From the NCBI RefSeq assembly GCF_039545035.1, contig NZ_BAABRO010000006.1, forward strand, positions 186,001-250,000: DNA of 64,000 nucleotides, in the 5' to 3' direction. The notes below the pieces were generated by a model. That model searched no databases. It saw only the letters and a program-made list of their open reading frames with translations, and was not told where the DNA came from. The position numbers and the translations under genes are program-made. Below are positions 1 through 8,126 of this stretch, one piece after another (positions within the stretch are counted from its first letter, which is position 1; each line of letters starts with the position of its first letter). Origin of the DNA: Novipirellula caenicola. Its GTDB lineage: Bacteria > Planctomycetota > Planctomycetia > Pirellulales > Pirellulaceae.

Positions 1-1070
1 TGGGCAAAAATGCTAATGTCGCGTTTAGTAAGATTTCCAAAGGTAAAGGACCCGGCAAAGAAGAAGACTGGGTACAGATCCTCGAAAAACGACCTCAGGA
101 CAAACCGTTCTTCTGTTGGTATGCGTCGACTGATGCGCATCGCGATTGGGCGATCAATGATGACGCGCCAAAGTACGATCCTGCGGACGTGGTCGTGCCA
201 CCCTATTTGGTCGATAGCGAGAAGACGCGTGAGGACCTGGCCAGCTATTACCACGAAGTTAGCCGTTTTGACCACTACGTCGGTCAAGTCGTTGCCGAGC
301 TGAAACGTCAACAGGTGTTTGATGACACGTTGGTGATCGTGATGGCCGACAACGGACGTCCCTTTCCGCGTTGCAAAACACGGTTGTACGACAGCGGCAT
401 CAAAACCCCGTTCGTCGTGCATTACCCAAACTCGGTGAAAAACGGCGTCACCGATAGCTTCGTCAGTTCAATCGACATTGCGGCAACCGTGCTGGATCTG
501 GCCAGAGTTGAAAAGGACGAACGGATTCAAGGCGTTAGTTTCGCTCCGATTCTAAAAGATGCATCGGCGAGCGTCCGCGACGTTGTCTTTGCGGAACACA
601 ATTGGCATGTTTACCGCAATCACGAACGACTCGTTCGTTTCGGTGACTGGTTGTACATTCGCAACAATTTCCCCGACCAAGCCAACCTTTGTGTCGAAGC
701 TTATTTGGGGGGCGCTGGCGAGGATTTGTGGGCAGCCAAAGAGGCCAATCAATTGAGCGATCCGCAGCAGAACGTGTTCTTGAACCCGTGTCCGGCCGAA
801 GAGCTTTACCATGTGGGCAAAGACGTCCATCAGTTGAAGAATCTTGCCGCAAATCCCGAGACGCAACAAGTTCTGGAGAAAGCACGTGGGTTGTTAACGA
901 AGTGGACCGAGCAGACCGGCGATACGATCCCCGAGAACCCCACCCCCGATCGTGATGCACCGCCAGGATCACCAAAGAAAGATCGCAAGGCGTTCCAGTA
1001 CGGCGAGATGCCCGGAGAATCCTCGGGAGCCACGAACATCAATCACCCCGGCCCACTCCAGCTTCCGTAA
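1..1070 (+). CDS. Sulfatase family hydrolase, 3' part (5' end outside window)
   Basis: The reading frame is open from base 3, the first complete codon, to the TAA at 1068-1070, so about 355 C-terminal residues of a longer protein are present. Family members hydrolyse sulfate esters, usually of polysaccharides, and are exported; planctomycetes carry many. The visible part has the DKPFFCWYASTDAHRDW segment near residues 35-50, a YYHEVSRFDHYVGQVV helix and a DNGRPFPRCKTRLYDSGIKTP block, a pattern of heparan-N-sulfatase-like members (metal-binding Asp-Asn and the Lys that contacts the sulfate). The Cys/Ser-x-Pro-x-Arg site that becomes formylglycine lies upstream, so activity cannot be judged here. 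The tail after about residue 310 is Pro/Asp-rich. Confidence 0.93.
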   Translation, partial: GKNANVAFSKISKGKGPGKEEDWVQILEKRPQDKPFFCWYASTDAHRDWAINDDAPKYDPADVVVPPYLVDSEKTREDLASYYHEVSRFDHYVGQVVAELKRQQVFDDTLVIVMADNGRPFPRCKTRLYDSGIKTPFVVHYPNSVKNGVTDSFVSSIDIAATVLDLARVEKDERIQGVSFAPILKDASASVRDVVFAEHNWHVYRNHERLVRFGDWLYIRNNFPDQANLCVEAYLGGAGEDLWAAKEANQLSDPQQNVFLNPCPAEELYHVGKDVHQLKNLAANPETQQVLEKARGLLTKWTEQTGDTIPENPTPDRDAPPGSPKKDRKAFQYGEMPGESSGATNINHPGPLQLP

Positions 1071-1221
1071 CGAATACATTCGTAGCGGAACTCGTCAAGA
1101 GTTTCGGCCGGTGTCACGATCCAAACCTGCGATGCGAGCTTTGTAATGTGGGGTAAACTATCGGAAGTCGGCCTCGGCCCAGACCAACGGGCTGGGGGCG
1201 AGTTTTTCTCGTCAAACGAAA

Positions 1222-1257
1222 ACACCATCGCGACGCATTGGTGCGTGACGATGGTGT
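1222..1257. terminator. Intergenic hairpin
   Basis: A 9-bp arm (1222-1230) pairs with 1249-1257, with an inner CGCA/TGCG pairing. It lies between the convergent sulfatase and histone-like genes. No strong T-run follows on the + side, so it may be an RNA 3' end structure or half of a bidirectional terminator. Confidence 0.35.
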
Positions 1258-1268
1258 ATGGAAATCAG

Positions 1269-1297
1269 AAACGCCAGCGCGGTGGCAGCTGGCGTTT
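1269..1297. terminator. Hairpin terminator candidate for the histone-like gene
   Basis: AAACGCCAGC (1269-1278) and GCTGGCGTTT (1288-1297) form a perfect 10-bp stem with a 9-nt loop. It lies 16 nt beyond the stop codon of the minus-strand gene ending at 1313, and on the + side it ends in TTTT. Confidence 0.5.
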
Positions 1298-1312
1298 TAT
1301 CAGCACGCGTGC

Positions 1313-1672
1313 TTAGGCCGCTTTGCGAGTCACTTTGGGAGTGCTGTTTTTAGCGACCTTCGCTGCTTTTTCAGCAACAGGCTTCACTGCAGCAGGTTTC
1401 TTTGCGGCAGCAGGTTTCTTTGCGGCGGTTGTTGCTTTCGCAACCGGGCTCTTCTTGGCAACCGGCGACTTTTTGGCAACCGAAGTTTTCTTTTCGGTCG
1501 ACGGAGTCACTGCAACAGCGGTGACCTGTGCAACCGAAGGAGTCTTGCTCGTGGCGGGCGTTTTTGCAACCGATGGTGTCTTAGCGACAGGTGCCTTGGC
1601 TACCGGAGTCTTCTTAGCGGGAGTCTTCTTAGCGGCCGAGGTGGTTTTGGTGGCTGCGGTGTTCTTCGACAT
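1313..1672 (-). CDS. Histone H1-like Lys/Ala/Pro-rich DNA-binding protein
   Basis: The 119 residues are almost entirely Lys, Ala, Thr, Pro, Val and Ser, arranged as degenerate short repeats of the type AKKTP, VAKTP and VAKKSP. This is the composition of the eukaryotic histone H1 C-terminal tail and of bacterial H1-like proteins (Hc1/AlgR3 class) that bind and compact DNA; that role is inferred from composition alone. No globular domain is visible. The ATG at 1670-1672 is followed by MSKNTAATK. The gene diverges from the phosphofructokinase gene across a 337-bp gap and is followed by two hairpins, which fits a monocistronic unit. The opposite strand is also open, but only as a shadow of the repetitive codons. 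Confidence 0.8.
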   Translation of the reverse strand: MSKNTAATKTTSAAKKTPAKKTPVAKAPVAKTPSVAKTPATSKTPSVAQVTAVAVTPSTEKKTSVAKKSPVAKKSPVAKATTAAKKPAAAKKPAAVKPVAEKAAKVAKNSTPKVTRKAA

Positions 1673-2009
1673 TTTTGTTTCCTACTTGAAACTTGACGAA
1701 ATTCTTAGGCGAAAGTGCCTGTGCAGAGTGAAATATCAGATTCCAGATTAAGTGAGAAATAGCATTTACCCTGTTTGGGCTAGCGATTTTGGAAAATACT
1801 TTACCCCCACAGCAACGCTTCGGATCTTTGTGGCCCCCTAACGGGGATCGAGCGTCGCGGCTGGCAATAATTCGCCCCGATTGTCCCCTCGACGACGATT
1901 TTCTACAAAGGAGGGCTAGGTTGATTTGCATTGCATCCGGCGTCGCCGACTTTGTGATGCTCTTCGAAACCACTTCGTTCAAACACAGCCTTTTCAGGGA
2001 TCCAAAATC
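1673..2009. other. Divergent intergenic region (337 bp)
   Basis: This stretch separates the start of the histone-like gene (minus) from the start of the phosphofructokinase gene (plus) and must hold both promoters. The phosphofructokinase frame is open upstream to 1926, but that part reads as arginine-rich nonsense with no family similarity. I see no convincing operator or repeat. Confidence 0.4.
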
Positions 2010-3239
2010 ATGTCGGTCAAGCGAGTCGGAATCCTTACCGCCGGAGGATTGGCCCCGTGCCTGTCTTCGGCCATCGGTGCACTCATCGAATCCTATACAG
2101 AGAAGGCACCTGAAGTTGAAATCCTTTGTTACCGATCCGGTTACAAGGGACTTTTGTTAGGCGACAGCTTTCTGGTCACGCCGACCGTTCGCGAAAATGC
2201 CAAGGTCTTGCATCAACACGGTGGCAGTCCGATCGGCAACAGCCGGGTGAAGCTGACCAATGTGGCTGATTGTGTCAAACGTGGCTTGGTCAAAGAGGGC
2301 CAGGATCCACTGCATGTCGCGGCCGAACAACTGAAAACCGATTGCGTCGATGTGTTGCATACGATTGGCGGGGACGACACCAATACCACCGCAGCCGACT
2401 TGGCAGCGTTCCTTGCTAAAAACGACTATGACCTGACCGTCGTTGGATTGCCCAAGACCATCGACAACGACGTCATCCCGATCAAGCAAAGTTTGGGAGC
2501 CTGGACGGCGGCCGAACAAGGCGCTCGTTTCTTCGAGAACGTCGTTGCTGAACACAACGCCAACCCCCGCATGTTGATCGTGCACGAAGTGATGGGGCGT
2601 AACTGCGGCTGGTTGACTGCGGCGACGGCGAACAAGTATCGCGAACGCCTCGACGAACTAAAGTTCTTGCCCGAAACCGGACTCAGCCGTGAACGCAAAG
2701 AGGTGCACGGCGTTTACATTCCCGAAATGCATTTCGAGCTTCAGCAGGAAGCGGATCGGTTACGCGCGATCTTGGACGAGATCGATTGCGTCAACATCTT
2801 CATTTCCGAAGGTGCCGGCGTCGATTCGATCGTGCAAGAAATGGAGTCTCGTGGCGAAGAAGTACCCAAGGATGCCTTTGGTCACTACAAACTGGATGCC
2901 GTGAACCCTGGTAAATGGTTTGGTGAACAGTTCGCCAAGATGATCGGGGCCGAAAAGGTATTGGTGCAAAAGAGTGGTTACTACAGTCGAGCCGCGCGAG
3001 CAAACGAGCAAGACATTGAATTGATCGCGCGTTGTGCCAACAAAGCCGTCGACTGTGCATTGGCTGGTGACAGCGGCGTGGTCGGACAAGACGAAGAACG
3101 CGGCGATGAATTGCGAGCGATCGAGTTCGAGCGAATCAAAGGAGGGAAACCATTTGATATCGGTTCGACTTGGTTCGGAAACCTGCTTCGCGAGATCAAG
3201 CAGCCCAAGGGCGATGTGGTCGAAACCCAGCACGCGTAA
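2010..3239 (+). CDS. pfp: Pyrophosphate-dependent 6-phosphofructokinase
   Basis: This 409-residue cytosolic enzyme phosphorylates fructose 6-phosphate to fructose 1,6-bisphosphate in glycolysis. The N-terminal AGGLAPCLSSAIGAL is the phosphate-binding loop. GGDDT at residues 120-124 has the Asp that marks PPi-dependent enzymes; ATP enzymes have GGDGS. PKTIDND at 148-154 carries the PPi-type Lys and the catalytic Asp, and VHEVMGR at 191-197 is the sugar-phosphate block. The reaction is near equilibrium with PPi, so it can also run toward gluconeogenesis. I chose the ATG at 2010 (MSVKRVGILT) because the extension to 1926 is not family-like. The gene stands alone and converges on the gene at 3439. 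Confidence 0.92.
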   Translation: MSVKRVGILTAGGLAPCLSSAIGALIESYTEKAPEVEILCYRSGYKGLLLGDSFLVTPTVRENAKVLHQHGGSPIGNSRVKLTNVADCVKRGLVKEGQDPLHVAAEQLKTDCVDVLHTIGGDDTNTTAADLAAFLAKNDYDLTVVGLPKTIDNDVIPIKQSLGAWTAAEQGARFFENVVAEHNANPRMLIVHEVMGRNCGWLTAATANKYRERLDELKFLPETGLSRERKEVHGVYIPEMHFELQQEADRLRAILDEIDCVNIFISEGAGVDSIVQEMESRGEEVPKDAFGHYKLDAVNPGKWFGEQFAKMIGAEKVLVQKSGYYSRAARANEQDIELIARCANKAVDCALAGDSGVVGQDEERGDELRAIEFERIKGGKPFDIGSTWFGNLLREIKQPKGDVVETQHA

Positions 3240-3369
3240 ACCCGCTGGTAGGGACAACTTCGCACGTAAGATCAAGGCGGTTTGTCACCGAGATCGATCG
3301 AGGATTCCTCGCCGACCCAAGTGAAACAAGCCGCCATCGCACAGCCGCATCGTGACGAAATGCAGAAAG

Positions 3370-3387
3370 CTCGGATGAGAATCCGAG
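3370..3387. terminator. Small hairpin between convergent genes
   Basis: CTCGGAT and ATCCGAG form a 7-bp stem with a GAGA loop, between the phosphofructokinase stop and the convergent gene ending at 3439. There is no T-run, so the terminator role is tentative. Confidence 0.35.
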
Positions 3388-3438
3388 GTTGCATCGGCGT
3401 TTGTTCACGGTGATGGCAGCAAGCCCTTTTGAACAACG

Positions 3439-4302
3439 CTATCGATCGCCCAGTCGGTGCGAACGATTCTTCATTGTCGAAAAAACCTCGTTCGACGACT
3501 CGGGGGCCTCCGGGGGTGAACCGAATTTGAGCGTGGCCACCACCAACGAATGGTCAGACCCAATTCGGCGAATAATCTCGGCACCTGTGGCGGTAAAGTG
3601 CGGAGTATGAAAAATGTAGTCGATCCGGAGCGCGAGAGGCAACGTTCGGGTGGGCCAGTGCCATGTGGGATGAGCGTCAGCGTCGTCGTGAATCGAGGCG
3701 TACGCATCAATCAAGCCAAGCTCAGCAAGGCGTTTCGGTGCATGAAATGTTGATATGCTGTTGAAGTCCCCAACAACAATCGTCGGCTGTTGAATGTCTA
3801 TGGCGTCAACGATTGCATTCATCTCGACTACGTGCTTGTCTTCGGTCGTCGAAAGCGCCGTCATCGCATCCTGAATTCCACCGCCGCGTTGAAAATGAAA
3901 TGGCGTCAAATGGACATTGATCAGGCGTATGCGTGTGCCGGAGAAATTTACCGTTGCGGAATAGAAGCCGAAAAGGCCAGCGGTAGGTGGTGCAAATTCG
4001 AGCTCCGCCAGATCGATTTTCGAGGCGACCGTAAATCGTTCGGCAGCATAACGTCCGTTGTGTCCGATTGAGTGAAAGTGCGGATAAGTCGTGGCAAGCC
4101 GTTCGCGGAGAAACCGTTCCGATTGAACGGTGGTTTCTTGGAAGCAAATGACATCGGGGGCCGCCTTCGTGATGGCGTCGAGCACTTGGTCGCCGCGTCG
4201 GTTGCCCCAATTCAGGTTGTACGTCGCAATACGGATTGAATCAGCACATGCATTCGAAGCAAGTGCCAGCGCGAGGACTAGCGATGATGCGAATGTCTTC
4301 AT
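3439..4302 (-). CDS. Secreted endonuclease/exonuclease/phosphatase-family protein
   Basis: The 287 residues start with a signal peptide (MKTFASSLVLALALASNACA, cleavage near residue 20). A complete EEP (DNase I-like) fold follows: ATYNLNWG at 26-33, the metal-binding Glu in QET (E56), NVHLTPF with H131, GDFNS with D179 and N181, RIDYIF with D228, and the terminal GSDHS with D250/H251. All catalytic positions of the family are present. Substrates range from DNA and RNA to phosphoinositides and sphingomyelin, so the substrate here is open; the signal peptide points to periplasmic or extracellular action. The C-terminal 25 residues are a polar tail. Confidence 0.85.
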   Translation of the reverse strand: MKTFASSLVLALALASNACADSIRIATYNLNWGNRRGDQVLDAITKAAPDVICFQETTVQSERFLRERLATTYPHFHSIGHNGRYAAERFTVASKIDLAELEFAPPTAGLFGFYSATVNFSGTRIRLINVHLTPFHFQRGGGIQDAMTALSTTEDKHVVEMNAIVDAIDIQQPTIVVGDFNSISTFHAPKRLAELGLIDAYASIHDDADAHPTWHWPTRTLPLALRIDYIFHTPHFTATGAEIIRRIGSDHSLVVATLKFGSPPEAPESSNEVFSTMKNRSHRLGDR

Positions 4303-4630
4303 TTTGCCTTGACGAACGAGGGCGGTAACCGAGTCGTCGCATGAAAGCGATGATCTGGAAAAGCGTGCAATCAGCAGTTTCGGGTGAATGGACCGAGGTT
4401 GCTATGTTTTAAGTTAAGCTTTGAGTTTTCTGTTTGCTACTGGTTTCCCTTAGCGTGATGCGGCAAGATTTTAGCCCCGCCTGATACCGTTTCTAAACCC
4501 TCGCCCGCGAATCACGCTAATCGACGCCAATGACCAAGGCACAAATGCCACGGTAGTGGCGTCAACAATCTCGCGGCAGACGCGGTTGCGGGGACGTCTT
4601 TACAACACCTCTCTCGCGTGCGTTGAAGTG
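4303..4630. other. Intergenic region without a gene (328 bp)
   Basis: It lies between two co-directional minus-strand genes, so it should contain the promoter of the EEP protein. It holds an A/T-rich stretch around 4400-4440 and a short GCCAC/GTGGC hairpin near 4547-4560. Nothing else is recognised. Confidence 0.3.
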
Positions 4631-5149
4631 TTAATGCGCCAGTTGCTTGAATTCGCGGATTCCAGTGTGTTGGTCAAATCGGTGGCGATCCGGTTCAGGT
4701 AACCGGTTTCGGATGACCTGCATGCTGAAACCGCCATAGACGACTTCACCACAATGGATCATCCAATCTTCGACTAGCGACATATCAACCACGAAACTGG
4801 CTCCCGTCTTCAATCGCAATTTGGCTGGCGATTCAAGCACCGAACAAAATAGAAGGTCTTCCAAAGCCGAGTTCACGGCAAGCCAAAGTCGGCATACTCG
4901 CAGGTCTGGGAACTCTGCGGCAACCTCCGGTGTGCGAACGAGTGCCCGTTCTCCTCGATCATCTCGATCCTGAAACGGGACTTTGACCAAGTAGCCTGCC
5001 GATGGGAATCGTTTCCTGGCGAACGCGTCCACAAACTGCGGCAGCGTGCGCTTGGCGGCAGACACAGCGTTACGCAGTGCCGGATCGTCATCGTCGAGAT
5101 TAGCAAATAACGGCTCGGTAGGGTCATTGTCGTTCATGTTCTCGTCCAC
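4631..5149 (-). CDS. DUF2314-like protein
   Basis: The protein has 172 residues; an internal ATG 12 nt further in (MNDNDPTEP) is an equally likely start. After an acidic N-terminus, residues 25-70 (AKRTLPQFVDAF...YLVKVPFQD) and the later run VCRLWLAVNSALEDLLFCSVLESP...LRLKTGASFVVDMSLVEDWMI followed by YGGFSMQVIRNRL resemble the DUF2314/YegJ type, in which an ExxWM-like motif precedes a GGxxxxxxR segment. No enzymatic motif, signal peptide or membrane segment is visible. Its function is unknown. Confidence 0.7.
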   Translation of the reverse strand: MDENMNDNDPTEPLFANLDDDDPALRNAVSAAKRTLPQFVDAFARKRFPSAGYLVKVPFQDRDDRGERALVRTPEVAAEFPDLRVCRLWLAVNSALEDLLFCSVLESPAKLRLKTGASFVVDMSLVEDWMIHCGEVVYGGFSMQVIRNRLPEPDRHRFDQHTGIREFKQLAH

Positions 5150-5254
5150 CGTGACCAGTGGCGATAACCGGTCCGCTCGACCACCGAGCTAAACGCTCGA
5201 AGCCAACAATCGCTCGATCGACAAGATTTCGCTATTTCTCGCTCTACGCTTTGC

Positions 5255-5695
5255 TTAGTCGCCTGGATTTAACGCATTGGTGATTTCGCGGTCCCAAATG
5301 GTCACTGGAGTGCCACGCTCACCTCTCTGATCAGGCTCTTGGCGGAGGTAGGGGCCCGTACGCAGATGGCCGGAATACTCTCCGTCGCCTCGATGTGTAA
5401 GGAGGAAGGTCGACGTCTGTCTCGCTCCTGTGTCAGGGGCGTGGTAGGCGTATGACACCAGATACGTTGGACCGGACGGATTGTAAGCCAATTTTTCCAC
5501 GGTTGCCGGAATGCCGATCTCGGCCGTCGCTTTCTCGACCTGTGCAGCAATGTCGAGTTCCCGCAAAGGAGTGAGCGAATTGAGTTCGTTCTCCAGACGA
5601 GTGACTTGCAACCGCGATTGCACCAAGGCGATGCTCAATGCTGTAACGGCAACAAGCATCAGCATCGTTGAAATTGTGAAGCGAAAACGTTTCAT
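5255..5695 (-). CDS. Small hypothetical protein with one membrane anchor
   Basis: I take the ATG at 5695, because MKRFRFTISTMLMLVAVTALSIALV is a typical N-terminal membrane anchor of planctomycete proteins; an upstream extension of 34 residues has no such character. A short coiled-coil-like heptad stretch (LQVTRLENELNSLTPLRELDI) follows, then about 80 polar residues with a beta-rich pattern. The 146-residue protein is probably anchored in the cytoplasmic membrane. I recognise no family and infer no function. Confidence 0.65.
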   Translation of the reverse strand: MKRFRFTISTMLMLVAVTALSIALVQSRLQVTRLENELNSLTPLRELDIAAQVEKATAEIGIPATVEKLAYNPSGPTYLVSYAYHAPDTGARQTSTFLLTHRGDGEYSGHLRTGPYLRQEPDQRGERGTPVTIWDREITNALNPGD

Positions 5696-5813
5696 TGATA
5701 CGAGCCCAAATGAGTTCAGACAAACGACCAGGATTCCAGGCGGTCGCGGACGATTCACAATTAAAACCGATAACGGCGGCAGTGCGCGGTTTAACAACTC
5801 GGTTTTGTTGCGT

Positions 5814-6299
5814 TTAGAATTCGCCAGCGTATTCAGCGAATGCCGTTTCCGTGTTAAGTCGCTTTGCGGATTCCATCATAATCACGTTATCGGAGTCGGA
5901 GAGGCATATCACGATGAATCGGTCATCCGTTCGTTGGCCGAACACGCCTTCGTCATCCAGTTCGGCGAGAACGTCAAGGCAGGTCGGCAAAACACGTTCA
6001 AGTTCAGTCGGCGATTCTTCGTGTATCTTTTTGAGGATCGCATTGACGTCATCGAACATCCCGAAGTCATTCCAGTCGCTCCATTCGACCGCGAGGTACC
6101 GGTAATAGTTGTACATCGGATCGGACTTGGGTTTTTTAAGAGCGCTCTCGCGATTGGCAACCGGTCCGATACTCGACAATCCATCGTCAGAGAAAAGCGA
6201 ATATCCATAGAGGTCCGCAACGTTGGCGACCAAGCGTTTGTAGTGCGAAGCGGTTGCCGCTTTGAGCGCTGTCTTGAATTGGGAAAGCAGGTCAGGCAT
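5814..6299 (-). CDS. DUF4303-like protein
   Basis: The ATG at 6299 gives MPDLLSQFKTALKAATASHY and a 161-residue protein. It has a helical N-terminus, then LYGYSLFSDDGLSSIGPVANRESAL and YYRYLAVEWSDWNDFGMFDDVNAILKKIHEE, a layout I associate with DUF4303 proteins (a Y-x-h-x-h-D strand, then a Tyr/Trp-rich segment and a helix). The C-terminal VLAELDDEGVFGQ...DRFIVICLSDSD fits the same type. Relatives occur as isolated small cytosolic proteins, sometimes near toxin-immunity loci, but nothing here supports such a role. Codons upstream of 6299 look non-coding. Confidence 0.65.
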   Translation of the reverse strand: MPDLLSQFKTALKAATASHYKRLVANVADLYGYSLFSDDGLSSIGPVANRESALKKPKSDPMYNYYRYLAVEWSDWNDFGMFDDVNAILKKIHEESPTELERVLPTCLDVLAELDDEGVFGQRTDDRFIVICLSDSDNVIMMESAKRLNTETAFAEYAGEF

Positions 6300-6702
6300 G
6301 GAATTGTTTGTAGGCCGAAATGAGTGGAGAAACGCTGCTGTCACTTGGGGACCGGCAGTGACCGAGGGAAACCCGCGGACAACATACAAGCAGACTAGAC
6401 AACGCTGCTCCGCTCCTCTCGTGCAGTACGCCCAGCATCGGCATGATCTTGGATTAAGTTCAGGCCTTTAGCTTGGAGATCAGTATACCAAATGAAAATC
6501 CGACGACCGAACCGTGGGCGGCATTGGACGCCGAAACCGAGTTGACTTCGGTTGAAGCACCGGTTTTTAGTTGCCGGGCGGCCACCGGTTTCCCTAGCCG
6601 CGTTTCACAAGAATTCGGCGTAGGGCTCATGCGAGGTTGTTGTTCCATTGCAGTCGGACGCCGCCCCGAAATTTGGCGAAAGGATAAAAAAAGGACGACG
6701 CG
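6300..6702. other. Intergenic region upstream of the tandem repeat
   Basis: About 400 bp without a convincing gene. Short open frames exist on both strands at 6460-6770, but they run into the repeat at 6703 and resemble nothing I know. Confidence 0.3.
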
Positions 6703-7690
6703 TGCGTTCAAGGCCAATGGCGAATCGCCATGGCAGTCTCATTTTTCTGTCTATCGATCGTACGAGTGATGACCGACCGAGTTCTTCGAGAGTCTCGTAC
6801 ACCGCATCGATCCGTGGATTCGGAGACCGGTATGTTCCAGTGTGCTCCATGTTGCTCACACCGCGTGTGAGGACAGGAAGATTGGTGCGACAGAAAGATT
6901 GAAAAGCAGGACGATGGGCGATGCGATCTTGCGAGACTGCTTCAATATGCCTCCAGTCGCAACGCGACGAAATGCGACAGCCACAGACGTGAGTCCGTGG
7001 TACGCGGACATCATAGGAAGAGCGATAGTCGCGAAGCGACGGCAGGTGTTGCTTTCCCTAATGCAATACCGCGTAGCTGGGGTGCAATGAAAGGTTAAAA
7101 AATAAATGGTTAGAACATGGAGACGACGCAGGCGTTCAAACCCAAGGGCGAATCGCCATGGCAGTCTCATTTTTCTGTCGCACCAATTTTTCTGTCTATC
7201 GATCGTGCGAGTGATGATCGTACGAGTGATGACCAAACGAGTTTTTCAAGAGACCTCGTCCATTGCGTCGATCCGTGGATTCGGAGACCGGTATGTTCCA
7301 GTGTGCTCCATGTTGCTCACAACGTATGTGAAGACAGAAAGATTGGTGCGACAGAAAGATTGAAAAGCAGGACGATGGGAGATGCGATCTTGCGAGACTG
7401 CTTCAACATGCCCCCAGTCGCAACGCGACGAAACGCGACAGCCACGGACGTGAGTCCGTGGTACGCGGACATCATAGGAAGCGCGATAGTCGCGAAGCGA
7501 CGGCAGGTGTTGCTTTCGCCAATGCAATACCGCGTGGCTGGGGTGCAATGAAAGGTTAAAAAATAAATGGTTAGGACATGGAGACGACGTGTGCGTTCAA
7601 GGCTAATGGAGAACCGCCGTGGCAGTCTCGTTTTTCTGTCTCACTTATTTTTCTGTCTACTGATCGTGCGAAAGATGGTCGAACGTCCAT
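6703..7690. repeat. Direct tandem repeat, two full units and a partial third
   Basis: Unit 1 spans 6703-7131 (429 bp) and unit 2 spans 7132-7592 (461 bp). A third, truncated unit starts at 7593 and loses similarity near 7690. The 32-bp length difference comes from two internal duplications in unit 2: 17 bp around the TTTTTCTGTC motif and 15 bp around GATCGTGCGAGTGAT. Each full unit carries a cluster of small hairpins, the best being CCACGGAC-GTGA-GTCCGTGG at 7442-7461 and its one-mismatch partner at 6981-7000. Reading frames across it differ between copies and are not protein-like. It is either a non-coding repeat expanded locally or part of a longer 5' leader of the MscS gene. Confidence 0.85.
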
Positions 7691-8126
7691 TGGCTCGATT
7701 CAAGGCATCGTAAATGGAAACTTTCTCCTCCGCACGCATCAGTCTAGGCATTTGCCCGGCCTAACAGTCGTATTGTGGACGCAAAAGAGTCCGGACCCCT
7801 TTTCGACCAATCTTCGTCGTCGAGCAGCTGCACGCCGCATTCTCAAAACCGCTCGGCGTGACGAGAACGCCTTGAATTGCAGCGTGCTCAAACGTCGGAT
7901 GACGATCTGCGATGCTAGTTTTCTTCGGGAAACCGTCTCTTTTTTGCCCGTGAAACACGATCGGTGTGGTAGCGAAACGAACTTTTTGCGTATTTCAAAG
8001 GATGACCGTCTGCGCGGAGGCATGATTTCGTCGCGTTTCCTGTTTTCGCAGCCATTTTCCGAGTCTGCCAATGCCGCTTTATTTGCCGGCGGTCGTTCGA
8101 GATCCTCTATTCCTAACAGTTCCATC

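Noticed and set aside
1238-1751. Plus-strand open frames opposite the histone-like gene
   Set aside because: They mirror the repetitive Lys/Ala codons of the real gene and have no independent start signals or product similarity.
6856-7551. Protein-coding frames inside the tandem repeat
   Set aside because: The frames differ between the two units and the products resemble no protein; the conserved features are hairpins, not codons.
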